Assembly (NCBI RefSeq): GCF_016917755.1 | Contig: NZ_CP070326.1 | Span: forward strand, 6,944,001 to 7,008,000 | Direction of reading: 5' to 3' | DNA from: Streptomyces noursei | GTDB taxonomy: Bacteria; Actinomycetota; Actinomycetes; Streptomycetales; Streptomycetaceae | Length of the DNA stretch: 64,000 nt | In this document: piece by piece, positions 17,173 to 26,481 of the stretch | How the letters are laid out: each line of letters starts with the position of its first letter | How positions within the stretch are numbered: position 1 is the first letter of the stretch | The notes under the pieces: model-generated | What the model saw: only the letters and a program-made list of their open reading frames with translations | Database searches by the model: none | What the model was told of the DNA's origin: nothing | Made by a program: the position numbers and the translations under genes

Positions 17173-19974
17173 ATGGCCTCACGTACGTCCGGCAAGGGAA
17201 CCCAGCGCACGGCGGGCCCCTCGAAGCCGCGCGCCGGACAGTCCGGGGGCGCCGCGAAGAAGACCGCCGCCAAGAAGGCGCCCGCGAAGCGGCCGCCGGC
17301 CAAGAAGGCCCCGGCCGCCAAGAAGGCCCCGGCGAAGCGGGCGCCGGCCAAGAAAGCGGCGCCGAAGCCGGCGCCGTCGCCGACCGGCGGCGTCTACCGC
17401 CTCGCGCGGGCCTGCTGGCTCGGTACCGCGCACGCCATCGGGGCGGTGTTCCGCGGCTTCGGCCGCGGCGCCAAGAACCTCGACCCGGCGCACCGCAAGG
17501 ACGGGCTGGCGCTGCTGCTCCTGGGCCTGGCGCTGGTCATCGCGGCCGGCACCTGGTCCAACCTCTCCGGTCCGGTCGGCAACCTCGTCGAGCTGCTGGT
17601 CACCGGCGCGTTCGGGCGGCTCGACCTGGTCGTCCCGATACTGCTCGGCGGCATCGCGGTCCGGCTCATCCGGCACCCGGAGCGGCCGGAGGCCAACGGA
17701 CGGATCATCATCGGGCTCTCGGCGCTGGTGGTCGGCGTGCTCGGACAGGTGGCGATGGCCTGCGGATCCCCGGGGCGGGGTGACGGACTGGCCGCCATAC
17801 AGGACGCCGGTGGCTACGTCGGCTGGGCGGTGTCCAAGCCGCTGATCTTCACCGTCGGGCAGACCCTGGCGGTGGCGCTGCTGGTGCTGCTGACCGTCTT
17901 CGGACTGCTGGTGGTGACCGCGACGCCGGTGAACGCCATCCCGCAGCGGCTCCGGGCGCTCGGCACCCGGCTCGGCCTGCTGGAGGCGCCGGACGATGCC
18001 GCCGGGGCGGTGTACGAGGACGACGAGACCGGGTACGCGGCGGAGTGGCGCGAGCAGCCGGCCCGCAGGGCGCGGCGCGGCCCGGCGGCGGACAGCGATC
18101 CGGACGTGCTGGAGGAGGCCGCGCTGGCCAAGCGGCGTCGGCCGCGGCGCGCGGCGCAGCCCGCAGCCCGGCCGATGGACGCCGTGGACGTGGCCGCCGC
18201 GGCCGCCGCCGCGCTGGACGGCGCGGTGCTGCACGGCGTCCAGCCCTCGCCGCTGGTCGCCGAGCTCAGCGGCGGCATCTCCGGGGAGCGGCGGGAGCGC
18301 GGCGCGGACACCGGGGAGCAGAGCGGTGCGGTGCCGCCGGCCCGCGGTGCGGAGCCGCCCGCGGCGACGCCGGCCCCCGAGGCCCGGCGCCCCTCGGTGC
18401 CCGATCTCACCAAGACGTCGGTGCCGGACCTCACCAAGGCCGCGCCGGAGGCGTCCGGCGACCTGCCGCCGCGCGCCGAGCAGCTCCAGCTCGCCGGCGA
18501 CATCACCTATGCCCTGCCGTCGCTCGACCTGCTCACCCGCGGCGGTCCCGGCAAGTCCCGCAGCGCCGCCAACGACGCCATAGTGGACGCGCTGACGAAC
18601 GTCTTCACCGAGTTCAAGGTCGACGCCGCGGTCACCGGCTTCACCCGCGGTCCGACGGTCACCCGCTACGAGGTCGAGCTCGGCCCCGCGGTGAAGGTCG
18701 AGAAGATCACGGCCCTGGCCAAGAACATCGCCTACGCCGTGGCCTCCCCGGACGTGCGGATCATCTCGCCGATCCCCGGCAAGTCCGCGGTCGGCATCGA
18801 GATCCCGAACACCGACCGCGAGATGGTCAACGTCGGCGACGTGCTGCGCCTCGCGGACGCCGCCGGGGACGACCACCCGATGCTGGTCGCGCTCGGCAAG
18901 GACGTCGAGGGCGGCTATGTGATGGCGAACATCGCGAAGATGCCGCACGTGCTGGTCGCCGGTGCGACCGGTTCGGGCAAGTCGTCCTGCATCAACTGCC
19001 TGATCACCTCGATCATGATGCGGGCCACCCCCGAGGACGTCCGCATGGTGCTGGTGGACCCCAAGCGGGTGGAGCTGACGGCCTACGAGGGCATCCCGCA
19101 CCTGATCACGCCGATCATCACCAACCCCAAGCGGGCCGCCGAGGCGCTGCAGTGGGTGGTGCGGGAGATGGACCTGCGCTACGACGACCTCGCGGCGTTC
19201 GGCTACCGGCACATCGACGACTTCAACGAGGCCATCCGGTCCGGCAAGCTCAAGACGCCCGAGGGCAGCGAGCGGGAGCTGTCGCCGTACCCGTACCTGC
19301 TGGTGATCGTGGACGAGCTGGCGGACCTGATGATGGTCGCGCCGCGGGACGTCGAGGACGCCATCGTCCGGATCACGCAGCTGGCCCGCGCGGCCGGCAT
19401 CCACCTGGTGCTGGCCACCCAGCGGCCGTCGGTCGACGTCGTCACCGGCCTGATCAAGGCCAATGTGCCGTCCCGATTGGCGTTCGCGACCTCCTCGCTG
19501 GCCGACAGCCGGGTCATCCTGGACCAGCCGGGTGCCGAGAAGCTGATCGGCAAGGGCGACGGGCTGTTCCTGCCGATGGGCGCGAACAAGCCGGTCCGGA
19601 TGCAGGGCGCGTTCGTCACCGAGGAGGAGGTGGCCGCCGTCGTCCAGCACTGCAAGGACCAGATGACGCCCGTCTTCCGGGACGACGTCACGGTGGGCAC
19701 CAAGCAGAAGAAGGAGATCGACGAGGACATCGGCGACGACCTCGACCTGCTGTGCCAGGCGGCGGAGCTGGTGGTGTCCACCCAGTTCGGATCGACGTCG
19801 ATGCTCCAGCGCAAGCTGCGGGTGGGATTCGCCAAGGCGGGGCGACTGATGGACCTCATGGAGTCCCGGAACATCGTCGGGCCGAGCGAGGGCTCCAAGG
19901 CGCGCGACGTGTTGGTCAAGCCCGATGAATTGGACGGAGTGCTGGCGGTCATCCGGGGGGAGGCTATCCAGTAG
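17173..19974 (+). CDS. ftsK: DNA translocase FtsK/SpoIIIE
   Basis: A 933-residue protein from ATG 17173. It has a Lys/Ala/Pro-rich basic N-terminus (about 28-70), four membrane segments (about 110-250), an acidic and Ala/Pro-rich linker (about 275-440), and the motor domain with Walker A GATGSGKS at 597-604 and Walker B LLVIVDELADLM. The C-terminal gamma winged helix (about 855-920, QFGSTSMLQRKLRVGFAKAGRLMDLME) reads chromosome polarity sequences. FtsK pumps DNA through closing sporulation septa in Streptomyces. The repetitive PAKKAP tail resembles histone-like tails and could bind DNA non-specifically (inference). An upstream in-frame start at 17116 is less likely because the extra residues are not FtsK-like. 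Confidence 0.95.
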   Translation: MASRTSGKGTQRTAGPSKPRAGQSGGAAKKTAAKKAPAKRPPAKKAPAAKKAPAKRAPAKKAAPKPAPSPTGGVYRLARACWLGTAHAIGAVFRGFGRGAKNLDPAHRKDGLALLLLGLALVIAAGTWSNLSGPVGNLVELLVTGAFGRLDLVVPILLGGIAVRLIRHPERPEANGRIIIGLSALVVGVLGQVAMACGSPGRGDGLAAIQDAGGYVGWAVSKPLIFTVGQTLAVALLVLLTVFGLLVVTATPVNAIPQRLRALGTRLGLLEAPDDAAGAVYEDDETGYAAEWREQPARRARRGPAADSDPDVLEEAALAKRRRPRRAAQPAARPMDAVDVAAAAAAALDGAVLHGVQPSPLVAELSGGISGERRERGADTGEQSGAVPPARGAEPPAATPAPEARRPSVPDLTKTSVPDLTKAAPEASGDLPPRAEQLQLAGDITYALPSLDLLTRGGPGKSRSAANDAIVDALTNVFTEFKVDAAVTGFTRGPTVTRYEVELGPAVKVEKITALAKNIAYAVASPDVRIISPIPGKSAVGIEIPNTDREMVNVGDVLRLADAAGDDHPMLVALGKDVEGGYVMANIAKMPHVLVAGATGSGKSSCINCLITSIMMRATPEDVRMVLVDPKRVELTAYEGIPHLITPIITNPKRAAEALQWVVREMDLRYDDLAAFGYRHIDDFNEAIRSGKLKTPEGSERELSPYPYLLVIVDELADLMMVAPRDVEDAIVRITQLARAAGIHLVLATQRPSVDVVTGLIKANVPSRLAFATSSLADSRVILDQPGAEKLIGKGDGLFLPMGANKPVRMQGAFVTEEEVAAVVQHCKDQMTPVFRDDVTVGTKQKKEIDEDIGDDLDLLCQAAELVVSTQFGSTSMLQRKLRVGFAKAGRLMDLMESRNIVGPSEGSKARDVLVKPDELDGVLAVIRGEAIQ

Positions 19975-20198
19975 CACGTACGTGCGGACCGCGTTGTCCG
20001 TGCGCGGAGGCAACCGTTTTCCCTGGCCGTACGTCAAGTTGAGGGAGGCGGAGGAGGCCCCTGCGGCCTCCGGCCCCGAGGCAGCGCCGCGGGGCGTTCT
20101 GATGGCGTACAAACCCGGCTCTCCCGCTTGCCCGACCCTTTCGCAACACCCCTAGACTGAACTTCCAGCAGGTGGCTACACGCTCGAAAGGCGCCCCC

Positions 20199-21035
20199 GT
20201 GTCCATCGGCAACTCCCCCAACTCCCCTGAAGAGGACCGGCCTTCCGCCGGTCCCGACCGGCCGTCGGTCGGCCGTGTCCTCCAGCAGGCCCGCATCAGC
20301 GCGGGACTGACCGTCGAAGAGGTCAGTACGGCGACGCGGGTGCGGATTCCCATCGTGCAGTCGATCGAGCAGGACGACTTCTCGCGCTGTGGCGGTGACG
20401 TCTATGCGCGCGGACACATCCGCTCGCTCGCCCGTGCCGTCTCCCTGGACCCCCAACCCCTGATCGAACGCTACGACGCCGAGCACGGCGGCCGGCCCTC
20501 CCCGACCGTCGCCGCTCCGCTCTTCGAGGCGGAGCGGATCCGATCGGAACCCCGCCGCCCCAACTGGACCGCCGCGATGGTCGCGGCCATCGTCGCCGTC
20601 ATCGGCTTCGCCGGCTTCACGTTCTTCAGCAGCGGCAGCAAGCACGAGGGCACCCCGATCGCCTCCGACACCGCCAAGGCCGACAAGCCGGGCCCGGCCC
20701 GCACCATCCACCCCCGAGCCCCCCAGCCGGCCCAGCCGGCACCCTCCGACAGCGCCATCGCCGGACTGCCCAAGGACAAGGTCACGATCAAGGTGACCGC
20801 CAAGGACGGGCAGAGCTGGGTCTCCGCCAAGGACGCCGACGGCAAACTCCTGCAGGACGGGCTGCTCAAGCAGGGGGAGTCGAAGACGTTCACCGACAAG
20901 AAGCGGATCGACCTCGTCGTCGGCAACGCCGGCGCCGTACAGCTGTACGTCAACGGCAAGGAGGTCAAGAAGGTCGGCGACGAGGGCTCCGTGGAGCGGC
21001 TGAGCTACACGCCGGGAGACCCGCAGGCCGGCTGA
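20199..21035 (+). CDS. RodZ-like HTH membrane protein
   Basis: It has about 278 residues from GTG 20199, which follows GAAAGG at good distance; GTG 20172 is a longer alternative. An N-terminal HTH_25-type domain (about 25-85, GRVLQQARISAGLTVEEVSTATRVRIPIVQSIE) is followed by one membrane segment (about 125-143) and an extracytoplasmic beta domain of the DUF4115 type (VTIKVTAKDGQSWVSAKDADGKLL). This is the RodZ layout: a cytoplasmic HTH, one TM and an outside domain linked to cell-shape or cell-wall machinery. The conserved position between ftsK and rimO is typical of Streptomyces. RodZ function in this branching, tip-growing genus is not established. Confidence 0.85.
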   Translation: MSIGNSPNSPEEDRPSAGPDRPSVGRVLQQARISAGLTVEEVSTATRVRIPIVQSIEQDDFSRCGGDVYARGHIRSLARAVSLDPQPLIERYDAEHGGRPSPTVAAPLFEAERIRSEPRRPNWTAAMVAAIVAVIGFAGFTFFSSGSKHEGTPIASDTAKADKPGPARTIHPRAPQPAQPAPSDSAIAGLPKDKVTIKVTAKDGQSWVSAKDADGKLLQDGLLKQGESKTFTDKKRIDLVVGNAGAVQLYVNGKEVKKVGDEGSVERLSYTPGDPQAG

Positions 21036-21050
21036 GGAACCGTGCCCGGA

Positions 21051-21099
21051 AGGTCTCCGCCGCCCGCCCCACGCCCCCGGGGACGGGCGGCGGAGACCT
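21051..21099 (+). terminator. Hairpin between the RodZ-like gene and rimO
   Basis: Perfect 16-bp inverted repeat (AGGTCTCCGCCGCCCG at 21051-21066 with 21084-21099), 17-base loop, 15 bases after the stop. No T run. Confidence 0.8.
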
Positions 21100-21140
21100 G
21101 CGCGCCATGGGGGTGTCCGGGACGAAGTAGGCTGAGCACC

Positions 21141-22646
21141 ATGCCCGAACGCCGCACCGTCGCCCTTGTCACCCTTGGCTGCGCCCGTAACGAGGTGGAC
21201 TCGGAGGAGCTCGCAGGCCGCTTGGCAGCGGACGGCTGGGAGCTCGTCGAGGACGCCACCGACGCGGACGTCGCCGTCGTCAACACCTGCGGCTTCGTCG
21301 AGGCCGCCAAGAAGGACTCCGTCGACGCCCTGCTGGAGGCCAACGATCTGAAGGATCATGGCCGGACCCAGGCCGTCGTCGCCGTCGGCTGCATGGCCGA
21401 GCGCTACGGCAAGGAGCTCGCCGAGGCGCTGCCCGAGGCGGACGGGGTGCTCGGGTTCGACGACTACGCCGACATCTCCGACCGGCTCCAGACCATCCTC
21501 AGCGGCGGCGTCCACGCCTCGCACACCCCGCGCGACCGCCGCAAGCTGCTGCCGATCAGCCCGGCCGAGCGCCAGGACGCCGCCGGCGTCGCGCTGCCCG
21601 GCCACTCCCAGTCCGATGCCGGCGAGCCGGCGGCCCCGCCCCAGGACCTGCCCGCGGGCGTAGCGCCGGCCTCCGGGCCGCGGGCGCCGCTCCGCCGCCG
21701 GCTGGGCAACGACCCGGTGGCCTCGGTGAAGCTGGCCTCGGGCTGCGACCGGCGCTGCTCGTTCTGCGCGATCCCGTCCTTCCGCGGCTCCTTCATCTCC
21801 CGCCGTCCCTCGGACGTGCTGGGCGAGACGCGCTGGCTGGCCGAGCAGGGCGTGAAGGAGATCATGCTGGTCTCCGAGAACAACACGTCCTACGGCAAGG
21901 ACCTGGGCGACATCCGACTGCTGGAGACGCTGCTGCCGGAGCTGGCGGCGGTCGACGGCATCGAGCGGATCCGGGTCAGCTACCTGCAGCCCGCCGAGAT
22001 GCGGCCCGGCCTGATCGACGTGCTGACCGGTACCGACAAGGTGGCCCCCTACTTCGACCTGTCGTTCCAGCACTCCGCGCCGGGGGTGCTGCGCGCGATG
22101 CGGCGGTTCGGCGACACCGACCGCTTCCTGGAGCTGCTGGAGACCATCCGCAGCAAGGCGCCCCAGGCCGGTGCCCGCTCCAACTTCATCGTCGGCTTCC
22201 CCGGCGAGTCGGAGAGCGACCTGGCGGAGCTGGAGCGCTTCCTGAGCGAGGCCCGGCTGGATGCCATCGGTGTCTTCGGCTACTCCGACGAGGACGGCAC
22301 CGAGGCCGCCGGCTACGACGGCAAGGTCGACCCCGAGGTGGTCGCCGAGCGGCTGGCGCGGGTGTCCCGGCTCGCCGAGGAGCTGACCGCGCAGCGGGCG
22401 GCCGAGCGGGTCGGGGAGACCGTCCGGGTGCTGGTGGACCGGGTCGACGACGAGGACGACGGGATCGTCGGGCGGGCCGCGCACCAGGCGCCGGAGACCG
22501 ACGGGGTCACGCTGCTCACGACCGACCAGGACCTGCGTCCCGGTCGTATGGTCGAAGCAAAGGTGGTCGCGAGCGAGGGCGTGGACCTCGTGGCGGAGGT
22601 GCTGTCGGTGGACGGTACGGGGTGTAGCGAGGAGGCGGGCAGATGA
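21141..22646 (+). CDS. rimO: Ribosomal protein S12 methylthiotransferase RimO
   Basis: A 501-residue radical SAM enzyme. The N-terminal MTTase domain carries three cluster Cys (TLGCARNEVDSE with Cys14, NTCGF, VGCMAE). The radical SAM cluster motif is in SGCDRRCSFCAIPSFRG, and a C-terminal TRAM domain follows (VRVLVDRVDDEDDG to the end). RimO adds a methylthio group to an Asp of ribosomal protein S12. A Pro/Ala-rich insert of about 35 residues sits between the MTTase and radical SAM domains, as often in Streptomyces. The second family member in the window is miaB. The stop overlaps the pgsA start (ATGA), so the two are translationally coupled. Confidence 0.96.
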   Translation: MPERRTVALVTLGCARNEVDSEELAGRLAADGWELVEDATDADVAVVNTCGFVEAAKKDSVDALLEANDLKDHGRTQAVVAVGCMAERYGKELAEALPEADGVLGFDDYADISDRLQTILSGGVHASHTPRDRRKLLPISPAERQDAAGVALPGHSQSDAGEPAAPPQDLPAGVAPASGPRAPLRRRLGNDPVASVKLASGCDRRCSFCAIPSFRGSFISRRPSDVLGETRWLAEQGVKEIMLVSENNTSYGKDLGDIRLLETLLPELAAVDGIERIRVSYLQPAEMRPGLIDVLTGTDKVAPYFDLSFQHSAPGVLRAMRRFGDTDRFLELLETIRSKAPQAGARSNFIVGFPGESESDLAELERFLSEARLDAIGVFGYSDEDGTEAAGYDGKVDPEVVAERLARVSRLAEELTAQRAAERVGETVRVLVDRVDDEDDGIVGRAAHQAPETDGVTLLTTDQDLRPGRMVEAKVVASEGVDLVAEVLSVDGTGCSEEAGR

Positions 22647-23302
22647 GCGGAGCCTCGGCTTCCGCCGCCGGGGGGCCGCGCACCGCGCCGGCCGTCCGGC
22701 AGGCCGGGCTGTGGAACATCGCCAATGTCCTGACGATGCTGCGGCTGGTGCTGGTGCCGGCGTTCGTGCTGCTGCTGGTGCACGACGGCGGGACGAGCCC
22801 GGTCTGGCGGTCGTTCGCCTGGGCGGCCTTCGCCATCGCCATGATCACCGATGTCTTCGACGGGCATCTGGCGCGCACGTACAACCTGGTCACCGACTTC
22901 GGCAAGATCGCCGACCCGATCGCGGACAAGGCGATCATGGGGGCCGCGCTGATCTGTCTGTCGGGGCTGGGGGACCTGTCCTGGTGGGTCACCGGCGTGA
23001 TCCTCTTCCGGGAGCTCGGCATCACGCTGATGCGGTTCTGGGTGATCAAGCACGGAGTGATTCCGGCCAGTCGGGGCGGCAAGATCAAGACATTGGCGCA
23101 GGGCACCGCCGTGGGCATGTACGTCCTGGTGCTGAGCGGGCCGCTGGCCACCTTCCGCTGGTGGGTGATGGCGGTGGCGGTGGTGCTGACGGTGGTGACC
23201 GGGCTCGACTACGTCCGGCAGGCGGTGGTGCTGCGGCGGGCCGGGCTGGCCCGGGAGCGCGCCGAGCGGGCCGGAACCGCCGAGAGGACCGACGCCCGGT
23301 GA
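22643..23302 (+). CDS. pgsA: CDP-diacylglycerol-glycerol-3-phosphate 3-phosphatidyltransferase
   Basis: A 219-residue integral membrane protein with the CDP-alcohol phosphotransferase signature: DVFDGHLAR, then GKIADPIADK (the D-x2-DG-x2-AR-x8-G-x3-D-x3-D pattern). About five or six hydrophobic segments. It makes phosphatidylglycerol phosphate in the cytoplasmic membrane. Close relatives make phosphatidylinositol phosphate, but the IANVLTMLRLVLVPAF start and genomic position fit PgsA. It overlaps rimO upstream and cinA downstream by four bases each. Confidence 0.93.
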   Translation: MSGASASAAGGPRTAPAVRQAGLWNIANVLTMLRLVLVPAFVLLLVHDGGTSPVWRSFAWAAFAIAMITDVFDGHLARTYNLVTDFGKIADPIADKAIMGAALICLSGLGDLSWWVTGVILFRELGITLMRFWVIKHGVIPASRGGKIKTLAQGTAVGMYVLVLSGPLATFRWWVMAVAVVLTVVTGLDYVRQAVVLRRAGLARERAERAGTAERTDAR

Positions 23303-23835
23303 GCGCGCCGGGCTCTGCGGCGGCCGGGGCGCTGGAGGTGCTCGCCGGGCGCGGGCAGAGCCTGGCGGTGGCCGAGTCGCTGACCGGCGGGCTGGTGTCC
23401 GGCGAGCTGACCGCCGTCCCCGGGGCCTCACGGGTGGTGCGCGGGGCGGTCACGGCGTACGCCACGGACGTCAAGCGGGAACTGCTCGGCGTGGACGGCG
23501 CGCTGCTGGCCGCGCGCGGGGCCGTGGACGGCGAGGTCGCGCGGCAGATGGCGCGCGGGGTGCGGCGGGTACTCGGCGCAGACTGGGGCATCGCCACCAC
23601 CGGCGTGGCCGGGCCCGATCCGCAGGACGGGCAGCCGGTGGGCACCGTCTACGTGGCCGTCCAGGGCCCGGACGGCCAGGAATCAGTACGACGGCTGGCG
23701 CTGGCGGGGGATCGTGACCGGATCCGTCGTGACAGCGTTCAGGCCGTGCTCGCGCTGCTGTTGAGCGAACTCACAGAAAATGCGCGGGCACAGGATACGG
23801 AACAACACGGGGGGAATGGATGTTTGCAGCCCTGA
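23299..23835 (+). CDS. cinA: CinA C-terminal domain protein (nicotinamide-nucleotide amidase-like)
   Basis: A 178-residue protein from GTG 23299, overlapping the pgsA stop (GTGA). It consists only of the CinA C-terminal domain: LAVAESLTGGLVSGELTAVPGASRVVRGAVTAYATDVKRELLGV, then GIATTGVAGPDPQDGQPVGTVYVAV. Members of this family deamidate nicotinamide mononucleotide (PncC). The N-terminal CinA nucleotide-hydrolase domain is absent, as usual in actinobacteria. The last 15 residues (AQDTEQHGGNGCLQP) look like a non-conserved tail. Confidence 0.92.
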   Translation: MSAPGSAAAGALEVLAGRGQSLAVAESLTGGLVSGELTAVPGASRVVRGAVTAYATDVKRELLGVDGALLAARGAVDGEVARQMARGVRRVLGADWGIATTGVAGPDPQDGQPVGTVYVAVQGPDGQESVRRLALAGDRDRIRRDSVQAVLALLLSELTENARAQDTEQHGGNGCLQP

Positions 23836-23929
23836 GTGAACACGTACTTGCTCCCGGCACGGCTACGGCCCGAGGCGGTACGGTGGGGCGAGAAGGATCC
23901 GCATCCGAGGTCCGAGGAGGGAGCCAGCG

Positions 23930-24313
23930 ATGATTCTGCTTCGTCGCCTGCTGGGTGACGTGCTGCGCCGACAGCGTCAGCGCCAAGGCCGCACCCTGCG
24001 CGAGGTCTCGTCCTCCGCCCGGGTGTCGCTCGGCTACTTGTCCGAGGTCGAGAGGGGGCAGAAGGAGGCGTCCTCCGAGCTGCTCTCGGCGATCTGCGAC
24101 GCGCTGGATGTCCGCATGTCCGAGCTGATGCGAGAGGTCAGCGACGAGCTGGCGCTCGCCGAGCTGGCCGCCTCCGCGGCGGCGACCGACACGGTGCCGG
24201 CACCGGTGCGGCCGAAGCTCAATTCGGTGTCCGTCGCGTCCCTGGCCGGTATGCCCGAGGAGCGCGTGACCATCAAGCCCCCGGCCGACGTCGTGGATGT
24301 CGTCGCGGCCTGA
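23930..24313 (+). CDS. clgR: XRE-family regulator ClgR
   Basis: A 127-residue protein preceded by GAGGAGG. The HTH (about residues 8-68) reads LLGDVLRRQRQRQGRTLREVSSSARVSLGYLSEVERGQKEASSELLSAICDALDV. The C-terminus ends in VVAA. ClgR of Streptomyces activates the clp protease and lon genes, and its terminal Ala-Ala is needed for degradation by ClpP, which forms a feedback loop; that is known for the family and fits the sequence. It is transcribed alone, with 94 bases to cinA and a strong hairpin after the stop. The paralogue PopR is less likely because of this position next to cinA. Confidence 0.9.
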   Translation: MILLRRLLGDVLRRQRQRQGRTLREVSSSARVSLGYLSEVERGQKEASSELLSAICDALDVRMSELMREVSDELALAELAASAAATDTVPAPVRPKLNSVSVASLAGMPEERVTIKPPADVVDVVAA

Positions 24314-24337
24314 CACCACAGACCACGCAGAGCCTTC

Positions 24338-24370
24338 AGCCCCGGCGGGCAGCAGTCCGCCGGGGCTTGC
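24338..24370 (+). terminator. Terminator after clgR
   Basis: Perfect 11-bp stem AGCCCCGGCGG (24338-24348) with CCGCCGGGGCT (24357-24367), 8-base loop. Confidence 0.85.
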
Positions 24371-24507
24371 TCCATGCCCGTGCGGCGTCGGGGCGGGTGC
24401 CCGGCCGGACCGGCTGGGCTGCTCGGGGTGGAGCCTTGGCCCGTACCATGGGCTGAATCGGATCATTCGCCCAAATACCACCAATGCGTCTGAAGTGGAG
24501 TATCTGG

Positions 24508-24978
24508 ATGTCTGTGGTCACCAGCACGCTCTCCGATCAAGCCCGCACCGTCGTCGGCAACGCCCTCCAGGGCGCCCTGGTCGATCTGGTGGATCTCTCC
24601 CTGGTCGCCAAGCAGGTGCACTGGAACGTCGTCGGTCCGCGCTTCCGCTCCGTCCACCTCCAGCTCGACGAGGTCGTCGCCGTCGCGCGGCAGCACGCCG
24701 ACACGGTGGCCGAGCGGGCCTCGGCGATCGGCGTCACGCCGGACGGTCGGTCCGCGACGGTCGCCAAGACCAGCGGCATCAGCGAGGCGCCGGACGGCTG
24801 GGTCAAGGACGGCGACGTCGTCCGGACGATGGTGGACGCGCTCGGCGCGGTCATCGGGCGGATGCGGGAACGGATCGCCGCCACCGACGAGCCCGATCCG
24901 GTCAGCCAGGACATCCTCATCGGTCTCACCGCCGACCTGGAGAAGCACCACTGGATGTTCCAGGCCGAGGCCCACTGA
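24508..24978 (+). CDS. dpsB: Dps-family mini-ferritin
   Basis: A 156-residue protein from ATG 24508, preceded by GGAG; ATG 24484 gives eight extra residues without a ribosome site. The ferroxidase motif is present: KQVHWNVVGPRFRSVHLQLDEV (His, then His, Asp/Glu spaced as in Dps). The C-terminal helix ends DLEKHHWMFQAEAH. Dps dodecamers oxidise and store iron and protect or compact DNA. S. coelicolor has three (DpsA, DpsB, DpsC), and this location downstream of clgR corresponds to DpsB; the symbol rests on gene order. An imperfect inverted repeat (GGGCTGAAT 24450-24458, ATTCGCCC 24465-24472) lies in the upstream region. Confidence 0.9.
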   Translation: MSVVTSTLSDQARTVVGNALQGALVDLVDLSLVAKQVHWNVVGPRFRSVHLQLDEVVAVARQHADTVAERASAIGVTPDGRSATVAKTSGISEAPDGWVKDGDVVRTMVDALGAVIGRMRERIAATDEPDPVSQDILIGLTADLEKHHWMFQAEAH

Positions 24979-25142
24979 CCGCGACCCACTGACGGCGGCC
25001 TCTCGACCACGGCGCGCTGACCGGGCGCCGGCCCGCTCCGCCGCCCGGGACCCCGGAGCGCACCGCGCGCGCCGGGCGTGCGTCGGTGCGCCCCTGCCGC
25101 CGGATGGTGGGACCGGTCTAGCGTCGGCCCGAGGAGGCAGGC

Positions 25143-25520
25143 ATGGCGAGGCGTGCGAGGCCCCTGCCGGGGCGGTGGATATGCGCGGCGCTCGTCGGGG
25201 GCCTGTGGTGCTGGGCGGTGTGCCGGCTGGTCCTGTGGCCGGGGGCGGTGGGGCCGGTGGAGGGCGCGGTGGCCACGGCCGGCTGGGGGCTCAGCCTGCT
25301 GCCGGTGCACTGCGTTCCGTGGAGCGGGCGGCGTCAGGGGGCGCGGGCCGACCGTACGGGGCGCGGGGGAGTGGCGGCGGCCGTCGAGGCACGGCTCGCC
25401 GAGGTGTGGCGGCGCAGTGGGCTGGAACGGCTGGTCGAGGCGTGGCGGCGCACCGGGGTGGGGCGGCGCCTGGAGGCGTGGCGTCGTCGCGCGGCGGAGG
25501 ATCCGGCCGGTCGTGAGTGA
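25143..25520 (+). CDS. Small hypothetical membrane protein
   Basis: 125 residues, preceded by GAGGAGG at ideal spacing, which supports expression. Two hydrophobic segments (about 12-33 and 38-56) are followed by a basic, Arg/Trp-rich helical tail with a repeated pattern (VEAWRRTGVGRRLEAWRRR). No family recognised. It is convergent with the Nei/Fpg gene 44 bases away. Confidence 0.65.
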   Translation: MARRARPLPGRWICAALVGGLWCWAVCRLVLWPGAVGPVEGAVATAGWGLSLLPVHCVPWSGRRQGARADRTGRGGVAAAVEARLAEVWRRSGLERLVEAWRRTGVGRRLEAWRRRAAEDPAGRE

Positions 25521-25564
25521 CGCGGCGGGTGGTGCCGCGGGGGCCGAGTGTTCCCGGGAGGACG

Positions 25565-26410
25565 TCAGGGGGTCGGGGGTGCCGGGGGTGCGGACGGCTG
25601 GCAGGTGGGGCACCAGTAGGTGACGCGTTCCTCGGCGGTGGGGTCCTGGTCGGCGGTGCGGATCGGAGTGCCGCAACGCAGGCAGGGGTGGCCGGCACGG
25701 CCGTAGACCCACAGCCGGCGGTCGGGGCGGGATCCGCCACCGCCCTGGAACGGGCGTGGGCGGTACTCCCACGGGGTGGTGACGCGGGCCGGGCGCTGCT
25801 TGTTGGCCTCCAGGAGCTTCTTGGCCAGGGCCGGGGCGCGCTCGGGGGAGGCCAGGCCGCCGACCGGGAGCCAGGGCGAGGCGCCGAGCAGGAAGCACAG
25901 CTCGGACTTGTAGACATTGCCGATGCCGGCGAGGTTGCGCTGGTCGAGCAGGGCCTCGCCGAGAGGCCGGTCGGGGGCGGCCAGCAGCCGGCGCAGGGCC
26001 TCGGCCGGGTCCCAGTCCGGGCCCAGCAGGTCGGGGCCGAGATGGCCGGTGACCCGGGACTCGTCGGCGGTGCGCAGCAGCTCCAGGACGGGGAGACGGT
26101 AGCCGACGGCGGTGTGCGCCGCGGTGCCGAGGACCGCCCGGATCTGGTGCGCGGGGCCGCCGCGCCAGCGCTCGGCCGGGGCGTAGATCTTCCAGGCGCC
26201 GTCCATCCGCAGATGGGAGTGGAGGGTGAGGCCGCCCTCGAAGCGGATGAGCAGGTGCTTGCCGCGGGGCACCACCGCCAGCACCTCGCGGCCGGTCAGG
26301 TCCACCGTGGCGAGGCGGGGGACGCGTAGGTCGCAGCGGGTCAGCGGGCTGCCGGCCAACGCCTGGTGGAGACGGTGCGCCAGCCGCCAGACGGTGTCGC
26401 CTTCGGGCAT
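25565..26410 (-). CDS. nei: Fpg/Nei-family DNA glycosylase
   Basis: A 281-residue protein beginning MPEGDTVWR: the catalytic Pro2 and Glu3 are in place, and the GDTVW form is typical of Nei/endonuclease VIII rather than Fpg. It has the H2TH region (DQRNLAGIGNVYKSELCF) and a C-terminal zinc finger (CLRCGTPIRT, YWCPTCQ). It excises oxidised bases in base-excision repair. It lies 71 bases downstream of lhr on the same strand, so a repair operon is likely. Confidence 0.92.
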   Translation of the reverse strand: MPEGDTVWRLAHRLHQALAGSPLTRCDLRVPRLATVDLTGREVLAVVPRGKHLLIRFEGGLTLHSHLRMDGAWKIYAPAERWRGGPAHQIRAVLGTAAHTAVGYRLPVLELLRTADESRVTGHLGPDLLGPDWDPAEALRRLLAAPDRPLGEALLDQRNLAGIGNVYKSELCFLLGASPWLPVGGLASPERAPALAKKLLEANKQRPARVTTPWEYRPRPFQGGGGSRPDRRLWVYGRAGHPCLRCGTPIRTADQDPTAEERVTYWCPTCQPSAPPAPPTP

Positions 26411-26481
26411 GGGGCCATCATGCACCGCCGGGCGGGGGACCGGACGCTTCCGTCCGGGCCGGCTGCCCCCGCCCGGCGGGC